DNA of 64,000 nucleotides from Chlamydiota bacterium (GCA_012729785.1 JAAYCL010000011.1:1-64000), one strand, 5' to 3'; shown: positions 8,587 to 17,069, numbered from the stretch's first letter. Program-made: numbers and translations. The notes: a model not told the origin generated them from the sequence alone.

Positions 8587-8777
8587 TTACACCGCTGAAA
8601 AATAGATTTGCATCACGTACGCACGCGTGGTACTTTGTTATCCCCCTTCCGGACACCTCGGTGTCCGCATGCGGCGTGGTCTGCGCCGCGCGTTCTGTTC
8701 CCGTCGGCTGTCGGCGTCATCCGGGCGTGACCGGTGTCCCTGTATCCGGCGGGAGCGCAACACGAAGGAGGTGGTGG

Positions 8778-9437
8778 ATGCAGCGATTGCGCGTGGTTAC
8801 GGCGGCGACCGCCGTCGCGGCGGCGCTCGCCGTCGCGGGCCTCGGCGAGGCGACGGCGGCGAGCTGGGTGAAGGTCTATTCGACGAACTGGAGCAACGGG
8901 GCGAACGGCTGGAGCGTCGGGCAGTCGTACCTGAAGGAGAAGAACGCCCCCTCGTGGGTGCGGCTCAATCACCCGCTCGCGCCGATGGCCCTGCTCTTCA
9001 ACGGGCAGGACGGATGGGCCATCCGGTCGGGGGGGATCCCCCACCGGCCGATGAAGATCGTCACGCGGATCTACGTGATGGGGAGCAATCAGAACGCCCT
9101 CTCCGTCAACGTGCGCAACCGCGGCGGGGGCCTGATCTTCAAGTACGGTCTCGGCGGCAGCAACAGCGTGATCGCCAACTGCCAGGGATCCATCGACCGC
9201 CCCGTGACGCTTTCCGGTCTCAGCTACCGTCTCAAACACCCGTACGACCTCATCTCCTACTACGACGGAAGGGGGTATCACGTCGGGATACGTGACGTGC
9301 TGACGGGCCAGGAGCGCTGGAGCGGCAGGCGGAACAACACCAAGGGCGGCGGTCCGGCGGCCTGCCTCGACCTCGACCAGGAAAACGGGCGCGGGCCCGT
9401 GTACCTCGGCAAGGTGGAGGTGTGGCTGTACCTGTAA
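8778..9437 (+). CDS. Secreted protein of unknown function
   Basis: 219 aa with a signal peptide of about 26 residues (MQRLRVVTAATAVAAALAVA). The mature part is rich in Gly, Asn, Ser and aromatic residues in alternating patterns (WVKVYSTNWSNGANGWSVG, NRGGGLIFKYGLGG) and probably forms a beta-sandwich of lectin/concanavalin-like type, but no specific family is recognised. The start is set by AAGGAGG 7 nt upstream. A very strong intrinsic terminator follows at 9461, so it is a single-gene unit. The C-terminal VYLGKVEVWLYL resembles the last strand of jelly-roll domains. Confidence 0.75.
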   Translation: MQRLRVVTAATAVAAALAVAGLGEATAASWVKVYSTNWSNGANGWSVGQSYLKEKNAPSWVRLNHPLAPMALLFNGQDGWAIRSGGIPHRPMKIVTRIYVMGSNQNALSVNVRNRGGGLIFKYGLGGSNSVIANCQGSIDRPVTLSGLSYRLKHPYDLISYYDGRGYHVGIRDVLTGQERWSGRRNNTKGGGPAACLDLDQENGRGPVYLGKVEVWLYL

Positions 9438-9460
9438 GCCGCCGCGGGGCAGCGCGGCAC

Positions 9461-9495
9461 GGGGGGAGGGCGTCGACGCCCTCCCCCCTTTTTTT
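9461..9495 (+). terminator. Strong intrinsic terminator
   Basis: Perfect inverted repeat at 9461-9488 (GGGGGGAGGGCG, TCGA, CGCCCTCCCCCC) followed by seven T residues at 9489-9495. It terminates the secreted-protein gene and ends where the convergent MBL gene stops. Confidence 0.93.
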
Positions 9496-10526
9496 CACGG
9501 AACGAGAAGATCGCCCACGCAGGAGAACATCGGCCAGGACCCCGCGAACTCGTCCACCGGATACGGGCCGAACGAGAATTCCGCGCTCCCGGGGCCCTCG
9601 CTGGAGATGGTGTAGCGGAGGCCGTCGGTGGCGACCAGGATCTGCCCCCGCGCCACGGTGACGTTGTGGGCCGTCGCCCCGCAGCCGCGCTCCGTCAGGA
9701 ATATCCTCCGCACCCCGACCTCCGGATGGTTGAGCCGGTTCAGCACCGCCCGCGTGGGATGCCCGTAGGGGTTGTCCGCCCCCACGGAGATCGTCGCGAA
9801 CTCCGGCATGATCCTCTTGAGGAAATGGAGGTTGGAACTGGAGCGGCTCCCGTGGTGGTGGACCTTGTAGACGTCGATGCGGATGCCCAGGCCGGCGAGG
9901 GCGTCCCCGAGCGGGGTCTCGACGTCGGGGTGGTGCCCGGTCCCGGTGAGATCGCCGCCCGACAGGTAGTCGAAGCCGTGGTAGCTGACGTTCAACACGA
10001 TGCTCCGCGCGTTGTTGTTTCCCTTCGGTCGCACGTACGCCCCGCCCGCGACGCGGGCCCCCGCCGCGTAGCAGGTCACCGTCGCGCCGCCGCAGTCGCA
10101 GAGGAGATCGCCGGCCCTGACGCGGCGCCAGCGTATCCCGCCCCATTGTCGCCCCGACCAGGCGTACCCGGTCGTCGAGGGACCCAGGTACCCCGCCTCG
10201 GCGAGCGCCCCGAAGCCGCCGATATGGTCCGGGTGGCCGTGGGACGCGACGGCGAAATCCAGCGCGCGGATGCCGAGGCGGTCGAGGAGGCCGATGACCG
10301 CCCCCGCGGCCTCCGCTTCCCCGGCGTCGATGAGCATCGTCTGCCCGTTCGGGAAGATCAGAAGCGTCGAGTCCCCCTGCCCCACGTCGATCAGGTAGAC
10401 GCGGAGCCCTTGGGCGCCCGAGGCGGGGTCGGCGAAGGCAAGCGGCGCGGCGAGGACCAGGAGGCGGAGAACCCCCCTCGCCAGGGCCGCGGCGACGCGC
10501 GCGGTGGATCCGATCTGGGCGCCCAT
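9495..10526 (-). CDS. Exported MBL-fold hydrolase, ComEC C-terminal-like
   Basis: 343 aa with an N-terminal hydrophobic export signal (about residues 12-32). The metallo-beta-lactamase core starts at YLIDVGQGDSTLLIFPNG and carries the metal motif SHGHPDHIGG, then KVHHHGSRSS and a late VGADNPYGHP. This layout matches the nuclease-like domain of ComEC and stand-alone relatives that may degrade DNA or hydrolyse phosphoesters outside the cytoplasm. No ComEC channel segment is present. Start 10526 is chosen because GGAGG lies 9 nt upstream and the signal then begins at residue 1. Confidence 0.85.
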   Translation of the reverse strand: MGAQIGSTARVAAALARGVLRLLVLAAPLAFADPASGAQGLRVYLIDVGQGDSTLLIFPNGQTMLIDAGEAEAAGAVIGLLDRLGIRALDFAVASHGHPDHIGGFGALAEAGYLGPSTTGYAWSGRQWGGIRWRRVRAGDLLCDCGGATVTCYAAGARVAGGAYVRPKGNNNARSIVLNVSYHGFDYLSGGDLTGTGHHPDVETPLGDALAGLGIRIDVYKVHHHGSRSSSNLHFLKRIMPEFATISVGADNPYGHPTRAVLNRLNHPEVGVRRIFLTERGCGATAHNVTVARGQILVATDGLRYTISSEGPGSAEFSFGPYPVDEFAGSWPMFSCVGDLLVP

Positions 10527-10641
10527 CGGGATGCGCCTCCGGGTTGGATGGAGGGGGAGAGGATACGCCGCCGCGCCGCGGATGTCACGAACTGAAAACA
10601 ACCCGGGGCCCTGCGGGGGGAGGCGGAACACCGGCGCCGCG

Positions 10642-11124
10642 TCAATCTCCCGCGGTGTTCCCGAACGACTCCTCCACCCGTATCGCCTCCCGTTCCATCG
10701 GGCCGTTGGGGTACCCGTGCCTGAGGCACTCCGCGAGGTAGCTCCGGTAGAAGGGCCGCACCCCCCCGAGCGCCTCGGTCTGCGCGACGTGCTTCAGTTC
10801 GTGCGCGATGAGGGCGCGCTCCCCGCGGTGCGCGCGGTGGAGGTAGACGCCGTAGCCCAGCGTCAACGCCTCGGTCTCCGGCGGGATAAGACGGCTCCTG
10901 CCGAAGGCGGGGACGAACAGCGGATGCTCCGGGGAGGGCATCGCCGGCACCTCGAGCAGCCGCACCCGTTCGGGGCGCTTCACCCCGATGCGCCGCGCGT
11001 CCTCCGCCTCCGGGGGGTCGAGCGCGCGCCCCCGGCGTTGGATGCGTCGCTCCTCGCGCTCGGCCCAGGCGCAGTATGCCTCGAGGAGCGCGCCGAACTG
11101 CTCCGGCGTCAGCCCCGCGGTCAT
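10642..11124 (-). CDS. Small HExxH zinc-metallopeptidase-like protein
   Basis: 160 aa, no signal peptide. The motif LIAHELKHVAQTEALGG near residue 115 holds HELKH, the zinc-binding HExxH of gluzincin-type peptidases, and resembles the DUF4157 domain found in extracellular contractile-injection cores and phage-associated proteins. The rest is charged (EREERRIQRRGRALDPPEAE). A GGGAGGGG site precedes the ATG at 11124. It lies between the MBL hydrolase and another secreted-protein gene on the same strand with short gaps. A true protease activity is not proven. Confidence 0.7.
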   Translation of the reverse strand: MTAGLTPEQFGALLEAYCAWAEREERRIQRRGRALDPPEAEDARRIGVKRPERVRLLEVPAMPSPEHPLFVPAFGRSRLIPPETEALTLGYGVYLHRAHRGERALIAHELKHVAQTEALGGVRPFYRSYLAECLRHGYPNGPMEREAIRVEESFGNTAGD

Positions 11125-11168
11125 TTCCCCTCCCGCGCCCGGCGCGCCGGGGCGCGCATGCCTCGCGC

Positions 11169-12038
11169 TCAGATCGGGCCGTTCTTGAGCGGCAGCCCCC
11201 GGTCCTTCAGGTAAGACCCGTACGACTGCTTCCCCGCCTTCACGAACCTGAAGTAGGTCTCGATATCCCCTGCGGTGGGAGGGTCCTTGAGATCCTCGTG
11301 CAGGCGCCGGACGAAGTACCGCCCGTTCTCCGCGATGCGCCGCATCGTCTCCCCCTTGAAGAAATGCGCCGGCGCGCATTCGCAGAGCATCCGCACCTCG
11401 AAGACGAGGCGGTCGCCCGCGTCGCGGCCCGCGAAGAAGAAATCCCTGCTCGTGAGGTAGTCGCTGATGTACGAGGGGTGGTCGTGGTAGAAGGCCGTCT
11501 TCCCGTCGGCGCTCACGCCGATGCGCAGGCTCGTCTTGATCGTGTAGTCCGACGCCCCGAAGCCGCCGCGCGCCGTCACCTCGTAGGCGACCTCCTTGCC
11601 GCGGAGCGCCTCGGCGAGGTCGTAGCGGGAATCCGCCGCCTCCCTGAGAAAGTCGGGGGGATAGGTGAAACTCGACGCCCTGATCGACTGCGGGAACACA
11701 TACTCGTACAGCCCGGCGTCGCAGGCGTACATCACCACCAGATCGAGGGCGTCCGGGCGGTATTTCTCCGGCCACCCGTTCGTCGAGACCGACCAGCGGG
11801 CGATCATCGAGACGAGCGGCCACTCCTGCGTGAAACTGAACTCCGGCTCCGCGCCGGGCCGCGGGAACGCGGCGCGGAGCACCTCGTCCGGGTAGCAGGT
11901 TCGTCGCCCCAGAAAGTCGAAACAGAGCGAACGGTGGTCCGGCCCCCACGTTGCGGCGAGGGGCGCCCCCGCCCCGGCGCGGGGACAGGCCGCCGCGACA
12001 ACGAGGAACATCCCGACCGCGATCCCTCTTCCACGCAT
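11169..12038 (-). CDS. Secreted protein of unknown function
   Basis: 289 aa with a signal peptide (MRGRGIAVGMFLVVAAACPR). The mature part has scattered cysteines (LCFDFLGRRTCYP, MLCECAPAHFF) and many aromatic residues; no known domain is recognised. The start at 12038 is preceded by AAGGGGCGG. Upstream lies the divergent GluR0-like channel gene, downstream the small HExxH protein on the same strand. Possibly an envelope or periplasmic protein. Confidence 0.65.
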   Translation of the reverse strand: MRGRGIAVGMFLVVAAACPRAGAGAPLAATWGPDHRSLCFDFLGRRTCYPDEVLRAAFPRPGAEPEFSFTQEWPLVSMIARWSVSTNGWPEKYRPDALDLVVMYACDAGLYEYVFPQSIRASSFTYPPDFLREAADSRYDLAEALRGKEVAYEVTARGGFGASDYTIKTSLRIGVSADGKTAFYHDHPSYISDYLTSRDFFFAGRDAGDRLVFEVRMLCECAPAHFFKGETMRRIAENGRYFVRRLHEDLKDPPTAGDIETYFRFVKAGKQSYGSYLKDRGLPLKNGPI

Positions 12039-12181
12039 CGCCGCCCCTTTTTTTTCGCCTCGAACCGCCGCTATTGTGCCACAATCGGGTCCGCCCGGGG
12101 AGGATCCCGTACGGTCCGGGGATTTGCGGCCGCCGCGGGAAACGGGAAGCGAAAGGGCGCCCGGCGCGCCGCCCGATGGTG

Positions 12182-12187
12182 TATACT
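12182..12187 (+). promoter_or_regulatory. -10 box TATACT for the GluR0-like gene
   Basis: TATACT 30 nt upstream of the ATG at 12217. No good -35 hexamer is visible. The same hexamer recurs upstream of at least six genes in this window. Confidence 0.5.
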
Positions 12188-12216
12188 CTTCCCGGGAATC
12201 GAGGAACAGGCGGCGT

Positions 12217-13335
12217 ATGAACAGGACGCACCTTCCCGCGGCGGCGCGCACCCTCCTGGCCGCCGCCCTCTTCTCCACGACGCTTCTCCCCAACGCGGTG
12301 TGCGCCTTCGGGGCCAGGAGGCCGCTCCGCGTCGCGACGAAGCCGATCGCGCCGTTCGTGCTCCTGGAGCACGGGCGCCTCACCGGGTTCAGCATAGACC
12401 TGTGGGACGCCATCGCGCATAAGCTCGGCCGCGCCTACACGCTCGTCGACACCGGCACCACCCCCGCGCTCATCGAGGCGGTGCGCGACGGCGACGCGGA
12501 CCTCGGCATCGCCGGCGTCAGCATGACCTCCGAGCGCGCCAAGGTCGTCGATTTCAGCTGCCCCTACTTCATGTCCGGCCTCCAGATACTGGTTGAGCGC
12601 GGCGCGGTCACGCGCCACAGCGGCGTCGCGGGATACTTCCTCCTTCTCCTCACGGAGGCGGGCCATATCGCGCTCATCCTCCTGGCGTTCTTCTCGGTCG
12701 TCGCCGTCTTCGCGCATATCGTCTGGTTCTGCGAGCGGCACCACAACCCCGACTTCTCGCGCGGCTACCTCGCCGGCATCTACGACGCGCTCTGGTGGTC
12801 GGCGCAGACCTTCACGACGGTCGGCTACGGCGACAAGACCCCGCGCCGGCCGATCGGGCGGCTCTTCGGGATTCTCTGGATGCTCGTCGGCTGCATCCTC
12901 TTCTCCTACCTCACGGCGAGCATCACGACGCGCCTGACGCTGCGCGGCATCAACCTGGAAGGCGTCCGGGTGGCGGACCTCGTCCACTGGCGCGTGGCGA
13001 CGGTGAAGGGGAGCACCGCGGCGCAGTACCTCGCCGCCGAGATGATCCACCCGGATGAGTTCGACAGCCCCGAAGAGGCCTGCGCGGCACTCAAGAGCGG
13101 CCAGGTGGAGGCGGTCGTCTACGACTACCCGTTCCTCGCGTACTATGCCGCCCGCGAGGGGAAGGGGAAGGTGATGCTGGCGGGCCCGGTCTTCCACAGC
13201 GAGGCGTACGCGCTCGTCCTTCCCAGCGGCAGTCCGCACCGCGAGTCGATCAACCGCGCGGTCCTCGAACTGCTCGAGGACGGCACCTGGGACAAGCTCT
13301 CCCAGAAGTGGCTGAGGCCGCAGATCCGCCGCTGA
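12217..13335 (+). CDS. GluR0-like prokaryotic ionotropic glutamate receptor (K+ channel)
   Basis: 372 aa in the order signal peptide, S1 half of a type-3 amino-acid-binding domain (residues about 37-130, with the SMTSERAKVVDFSCPYF signature), two membrane helices flanking a pore loop (about 140-245), then the S2 half (about 248-372). The pore loop reads FTTVGYGD (Thr200-Asp206), the exact potassium selectivity filter. This topology is that of Synechocystis GluR0, an amino-acid-gated K+ channel and evolutionary relative of animal glutamate receptors. The ligand-binding Arg is conserved in the S1 signature. Monocistronic, with TATACT upstream. Ligand identity cannot be read from sequence. Confidence 0.92.
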   Translation: MNRTHLPAAARTLLAAALFSTTLLPNAVCAFGARRPLRVATKPIAPFVLLEHGRLTGFSIDLWDAIAHKLGRAYTLVDTGTTPALIEAVRDGDADLGIAGVSMTSERAKVVDFSCPYFMSGLQILVERGAVTRHSGVAGYFLLLLTEAGHIALILLAFFSVVAVFAHIVWFCERHHNPDFSRGYLAGIYDALWWSAQTFTTVGYGDKTPRRPIGRLFGILWMLVGCILFSYLTASITTRLTLRGINLEGVRVADLVHWRVATVKGSTAAQYLAAEMIHPDEFDSPEEACAALKSGQVEAVVYDYPFLAYYAAREGKGKVMLAGPVFHSEAYALVLPSGSPHRESINRAVLELLEDGTWDKLSQKWLRPQIRR

Positions 13336-13374
13336 CGCCCTCCCGCACCCCGCCGCCGCACCGGAGACGAGATC

Positions 13375-14244
13375 GTGCCCGTCATCGAACCCGCGATACG
13401 GCCCCCCGCGGAGGCCGGAAGCTTCCTGCTCCAGGTCACGACCGGCTGCTCGGCGCACGGCTGCACCTTCTGCGGCGCCTACGCGGGAAAACCGTTCCGA
13501 TCCAAACCGGCGGGGGAGGTGGACGCCGACATCGCGGAGGAGCGGCGCGCCCGCCCCGGCACGCGGCGCGTCTTCTTGATGGACGGCGACGCGCTCGCCC
13601 TCTCCAACGCGCGCCTCGTCCCGGTCCTCGACCGGCTCCTCGAAGCGTTTCCGCTGCTCACCCGCGTGTCGAGCTACGCCTGCGGAGACCAGCTCGCCCA
13701 AAGGAGCGGCGAGGAGCTTTCCGCGCTCCGCGACCGGGAGCTCTCGCTCGTCTACCTGGGCCTGGAGAGCGGGAGCCGGGACATCCTCGAGCGCCGCCGC
13801 AAGCGCGCGACCGTCGAGGAGATGGTCGAGGGCGTGCGCAGGGCGGACGCCGCGGGGATACGGTCATCGGTCATCGTCCTCCTCGGCCTTGGCGGGAAGG
13901 AGCGCTCGGCGGAACACGTCCGCGAGACGGTACGCGCCCTCAACCGGATGCAGCCGCGTCATCTGTCGTTCCTCTCCCTCATGCTGATCCCCGGGACGCC
14001 GCTCTGGGAAGAGGCGCGGCGGGGCCGCTTTGTTGAACTCGACTCCGCCGGGCTCCTCCGCGAGGCGCGCGACATCCTCGCCGGACTCGACCTCCGCCGG
14101 ACCGTCTTCCGCTCCGACCACGCCTCCAACCACCTCTTCCTCGAGGGGCGCCTCCCGGCCGACAGGGACAAACTGGTGCGCGCCCTCGACCTCGCCCGTG
14201 CGGGAGGGCTGCCCACGCGGCCCGATTCCTCTCGAGGGCTGTGA
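13375..14244 (+). CDS. Radical SAM protein with CX4CX2C cluster motif
   Basis: 289 aa, GTG start with GGAG upstream. The cluster motif is GCSAHGCTFCGAYAGKPFR, with Cys25, Cys30 and Cys33: a CX4CX2C spacing seen in one branch of B12-independent radical SAM proteins rather than the standard CX3CX2C. Downstream features include YLGLESGSRDILE and IVLLGLGGKE, typical of the TIM-barrel of Elp3/HemN/MiaB-like enzymes. The substrate is unknown. It follows the channel gene by 39 bp on the same strand. It needs an anaerobic or low-oxygen cytoplasm and Fe-S assembly, which nifUS in this window could provide. Confidence 0.85.
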   Translation: MPVIEPAIRPPAEAGSFLLQVTTGCSAHGCTFCGAYAGKPFRSKPAGEVDADIAEERRARPGTRRVFLMDGDALALSNARLVPVLDRLLEAFPLLTRVSSYACGDQLAQRSGEELSALRDRELSLVYLGLESGSRDILERRRKRATVEEMVEGVRRADAAGIRSSVIVLLGLGGKERSAEHVRETVRALNRMQPRHLSFLSLMLIPGTPLWEEARRGRFVELDSAGLLREARDILAGLDLRRTVFRSDHASNHLFLEGRLPADRDKLVRALDLARAGGLPTRPDSSRGL

Positions 14245-14280
14245 CCGGGGCCTCGCCGCCCCCGCGCGCCTATTTCCCCT

Positions 14281-14308
14281 TTGTCCCCCGCCCGCCTGCC
14301 GCTACACT
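14281..14308 (+). promoter_or_regulatory. Promoter giving a leaderless exonuclease mRNA
   Basis: TTGTCC at 14281-14286, 16-bp spacer, TACACT at 14303-14308. The expected start site falls at or next to the ATG at 14315, and no Shine-Dalgarno is present, so the mRNA is probably leaderless. Confidence 0.55.
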
Positions 14309-14314
14309 ATACGC

Positions 14315-15196
14315 ATGACACCCGCCCAGAGGCGGCCGCGACGCCCCCCCGGGCATCCGCCCGCGGAGGGGTACCCGCTCGACACCCCGATCGACCGGAT
14401 CGAGTTCACGGTGCTCGACTCCGAGACCACCGGCATCAACCCGGAAGAGGGGCATCAGATCATCGAGATCGGGATGGCCCGCTACGGGGCCCGCGGCAAA
14501 ATCTCCGAGACCTTCGAGGCCCTCGTCCGTCCCACGCGCCCGCTCTCCCCCGAGGCCCTCGCCGTGCACAAGATCCCACCGGAACAGATCGCGCGGGCGC
14601 GCCCGCTCGAGGAGCGCATCGACGAGGTCCTCGCCTTCATCGGCGGCTCGGTCATCGCGGCCCACAACGTAAAGTTCGACCTGACATTCCTCCACACCGC
14701 GCTCCGCGCGCTCGGGCGCCCGGTGCCCGGCAACCGGGCGATCGACACCATCGAGCTGAGCCGCCGGATGTGGCCGGAGATGAAGTGCCACTGCCTGATG
14801 TGCATGGCGCGCCGCCTCGACCTCCCCCACCAGGGGACGCACCGTGCGCTCGAGGACGTGTACGCCACGGCCGAGCTTCTCGACGCCGTCATCGTGCGCC
14901 TCCGCGAGGAGAAACCGCGGCCCGTTCTCCTCGACCTCTCGCCCGTGCGGGGCGATTTCACCTGGAGCAAGGGCGACGCACACGCGCGCCTCGAGGCGGC
15001 GCTCGCCTGCGCCATCCGCCGCGCATGGCCGGTCCACATCTTCCTCTACGACCGAAACGCCTGCCACTTCACGAAGAAGACCGTGGATCCGGTCAGGGTG
15101 GAGAACGGCAGCCTCTTCGCGCGCGTCGCCGGCGAGGAGGGCGAACGGGAGTTCCCCCTCATCAGCATCGCCAAGGCCCTCGCCGCGCCCGCCTAG
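14315..15196 (+). CDS. DnaQ-family 3'-5' exonuclease with WYL-like C-terminal domain
   Basis: 293 aa. Residues about 25-195 are a DEDDh exonuclease: ExoI VLDSETTGI, ExoII AAHNVKFDLTFL and ExoIII THRALEDVYAT, as in PolC, epsilon subunit and exonuclease-helicase proteins. Residues about 210-293 look like a WYL domain (LACAIRRAWPVHIFLYDRN, TVDPVRVENGSLFAR, REFPLISI), a fold that binds nucleic acids or nucleotides and regulates CRISPR and DNA-damage systems. The fusion suggests a ligand-controlled nuclease in DNA repair or defence. There is no ribosome-binding site; a promoter abuts the ATG, implying leaderless translation. The WYL call is by pattern only. Confidence 0.8.
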   Translation: MTPAQRRPRRPPGHPPAEGYPLDTPIDRIEFTVLDSETTGINPEEGHQIIEIGMARYGARGKISETFEALVRPTRPLSPEALAVHKIPPEQIARARPLEERIDEVLAFIGGSVIAAHNVKFDLTFLHTALRALGRPVPGNRAIDTIELSRRMWPEMKCHCLMCMARRLDLPHQGTHRALEDVYATAELLDAVIVRLREEKPRPVLLDLSPVRGDFTWSKGDAHARLEAALACAIRRAWPVHIFLYDRNACHFTKKTVDPVRVENGSLFARVAGEEGEREFPLISIAKALAAPA

Positions 15197-15677
15197 ACGC
15201 CGCGGCGGGCCGGTGCCGCTCCTATCCCCGCCCGGTCCCCTTCCGCCCTCTCCTCGCGCGTTCATCCCCCTGCGCGCGCCGGGTGGCACCCGGTCCGGAT
15301 CCGTTCGCGCAGCGCCGCGAACCGAACCGCCTTCTTCGAAGCGCCACAACGCGCGCGGCCGCGGCAAGGGCGGTGCACGTTCTCCGCGGAAAGATCCAAT
15401 CCCCCCCACCGCGTGGATCGTGGCGCCCCAGCCGGACCGCAGTCGGGCCCGCGCCGCGCGATATCCTCGTTTGTTGCGCGCCCCCCCATATCCTCCGGCC
15501 CCGCGCGGGGACCGGGCCTGCCGACCGGACCGCGGATGCATCCGTGTTCATCCTATTAGTCGCGAAAATCGGAAATTTATTACGGAAAATCTTCAAGAAT
15601 TTCGTGCTAGCATGAATCCGCGCGCGGGGACGCTTTGCAGCGACCGGATGCGTGTGCGGGAAGGAGCGAGGGGGGCA
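15197..15677. other. Gene-free stretch with dispersed-repeat phrase
   Basis: About 480 bp. Positions 15523-15557 contain a GGACCGCGGATGCATCC phrase followed by GTGTTCATCC, similar to intergenic phrases at 33763-33845 and 46560-46660. The last 120 bp are AT-richer and are the probable leader of the next gene. No coding region is seen on either strand. Confidence 0.45.
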
Positions 15678-16106
15678 ATGACAAGCCTGCTGTGCGGCAT
15701 CGCGGCGCTTTGCGCCGCGTCCGGCGCATGCGCGGCCGACACGGCGGGAGGGCGCGCCGCGCAGCAGCCGCGGGGCTCGTCCGAGCCCTACTGGAGTTCC
15801 TCGGATACAGCCCCCTGGTACGACTCGTACGGCCGGCTCCGGCGCGGCTACCAAGACGCGCCGATGCAACAGTACCCGCCGGGGAAGGAACCGTACTATC
15901 ATTCCAGCGAAAAGTCTAACTGGTACGACTCGCAAGGAAGACTGCGGCACGGGCCGTCGGCGACCGACACCAAAACGTACAGCCCCGGGAGGGAGCCGTA
16001 CTTCCACTACAGCGACAGCACCCCCTGGTACGACTCGTACGGAAACCTGAGGTACGGCCCTCGGGGGATCCCGGCGGACAGGCACCGGGGCGGGCGCAGC
16101 AGATAG
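15678..16106 (+). CDS. Secreted protein with three tandem repeats
   Basis: 142 aa with a signal peptide (MTSLLCGIAALCAASGACA). The mature part is three repeats of about 35 residues built on EPYxxxSDxxPWYDSYGRLRxG: EPYWSSSDTAPWYDSYGRLR, EPYYHSSEKSNWYDSQGRLR and EPYFHYSDSTPWYDSYGNLR, separated by YPPGK or YSPGR linkers. I know no function for it. The start has AAGGAG then GGGGGG upstream. Several other small secreted proteins with short repeats lie within 3 kb, so this is a local cluster of low-complexity envelope proteins. Confidence 0.75.
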   Translation: MTSLLCGIAALCAASGACAADTAGGRAAQQPRGSSEPYWSSSDTAPWYDSYGRLRRGYQDAPMQQYPPGKEPYYHSSEKSNWYDSQGRLRHGPSATDTKTYSPGREPYFHYSDSTPWYDSYGNLRYGPRGIPADRHRGGRSR

Positions 16107-16125
16107 CGCCGGGGCGAACAACCGG

Positions 16126-16305
16126 TCAGTCGAAGTAGCCCATCGCGGCGAGCATCGCGATGAAATCCGCCTCGCCGGGCGTCGCGCACGGCGAGCTGCG
16201 CGGCCGTGCGGGCCCGACGGGCGGAGAGGCGGGAATCGATACCCCGGCCTTTTCCGCACGCCTTCGGACCGGCGTCTCTTTTCCGCGGCGCTTCTTCGCG
16301 GGCAT
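16126..16305 (-). CDS. Small basic protein, hypothetical
   Basis: 59 aa. A GGGAGGGAGGGGGG stretch immediately precedes the ATG at 16305. The protein is basic at the N-terminus (MPAKKRRGKETPVRRRAEK) and ends in an acidic amphipathic segment, EADFIAMLAAMGYFD. No family is recognised. It lies between two secreted-protein genes. Good ribosome site and balanced sequence argue for a real gene, but it is short. Confidence 0.45.
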   Translation of the reverse strand: MPAKKRRGKETPVRRRAEKAGVSIPASPPVGPARPRSSPCATPGEADFIAMLAAMGYFD

Positions 16306-16394
16306 CCCCCCCTCCCTCCCGCAACGCCCTTTCCGCGGACGTTCGAGCGGCCGGCATCGGATCCGCCGTCAAGGGACCGACGGAACGGACCGCC

Positions 16395-16823
16395 CTACTC
16401 CACCACGGTGACGGTGTCGGTCACGATCTGCGAGCCGACCGGCGCGTACGAAACCGGCGGCGCGTAGCAGGGCGCCGGGTAGTACGCGGGCGGCGCGTAG
16501 TATGCAGGCGGCGCATAGTACGCCGGGGCATAGCAGCCGGGATAGTACGCCTCGTAGCCGCGGTTGATGGCGTACGCCGCGACGCCTGCGTTGATCGCCG
16601 CCCCCGCCACGTACGGCCATCCGCCGCCGCGCCAGTAGCCCCACCCGGGCCTCCATCCGCCCCATCCCCATCCTCTGTGGTGGTACCCCCAGCCGCCGTG
16701 CCGCGGCCCCCCGTGCCAGCCGCGATGCCATCCGTGGCCCCCGTGATGCGGGCCACGCGCAAAAGAGGTCCCCGCCGCGAGAAGCACCGCGGCACAGAAG
16801 ATCAGCGCAATCGCCTTTTTCAT
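16395..16823 (-). CDS. Secreted Gly/His/Trp-rich protein with YYAPPA repeats
   Basis: 142 aa. Signal peptide MKKAIALIFCAAVLLAAGTS, then a Gly-His-Trp-rich region (HHGGHGWHRGWHGG), a short hydrophobic segment (PYVAGAAINAGVAAYAINRG) and a Tyr-Pro-Ala repeat tail (PAYYAPPAYYAPPAYYPAP). This is the common layout of small bacterial envelope proteins of unknown function, possibly metal binding through histidines. The start region GGGTGCGATGAAAAAGGCG is almost identical to that of the gene at 23480, suggesting related origin or shared leader. Confidence 0.75.
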   Translation of the reverse strand: MKKAIALIFCAAVLLAAGTSFARGPHHGGHGWHRGWHGGPRHGGWGYHHRGWGWGGWRPGWGYWRGGGWPYVAGAAINAGVAAYAINRGYEAYYPGCYAPAYYAPPAYYAPPAYYPAPCYAPPVSYAPVGSQIVTDTVTVVE

Positions 16824-17069
16824 CGCACCCCCCTTTCATCCGCATCTCTTAATAGAGCATACTTCATGCCGAATGGCAATTCGGCGAGAGGTGAGAATGC
16901 ATCGCATTGCACCGCGTGCGGTTACGGCATGAATCCCGAGTAGGCCGCGTTGCGGGGCCACCTGCCCCATGCTCCGTTTCGAGACGGATACGGAGAAAAC
17001 GGCGCAGCGGGGACACAGTCGCGGGACTCGTGCGAGGCCGGGCGGCGAACCGGTCTCTCGCGGCGCCGG

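Larger units (their letters stand above)
8181..8777. other. Gene-free stretch with palindrome and IS-end-like repeats
   Basis: About 600 bp with no convincing gene on either strand. It holds the 16-bp palindrome at 8488-8503 and the two near-identical repeats at 8543-8586 listed separately. The right part (8590-8777) is the leader of the following secreted-protein gene. Confidence 0.45.

Noticed and set aside
10642-13701. Very long minus-strand open frame over 3 kb
   Set aside because: It lies antisense to the GluR0-like gene and out of frame with the secreted-protein gene; only its last 160 codons (HExxH protein) look real.
16865-16943. 25-codon frame with CTACG and a small hairpin at 16868-16885
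   Set aside because: Too short, no ribosome site; the GCCGAAT/ATTCGGC hairpin lacks a T-tract.
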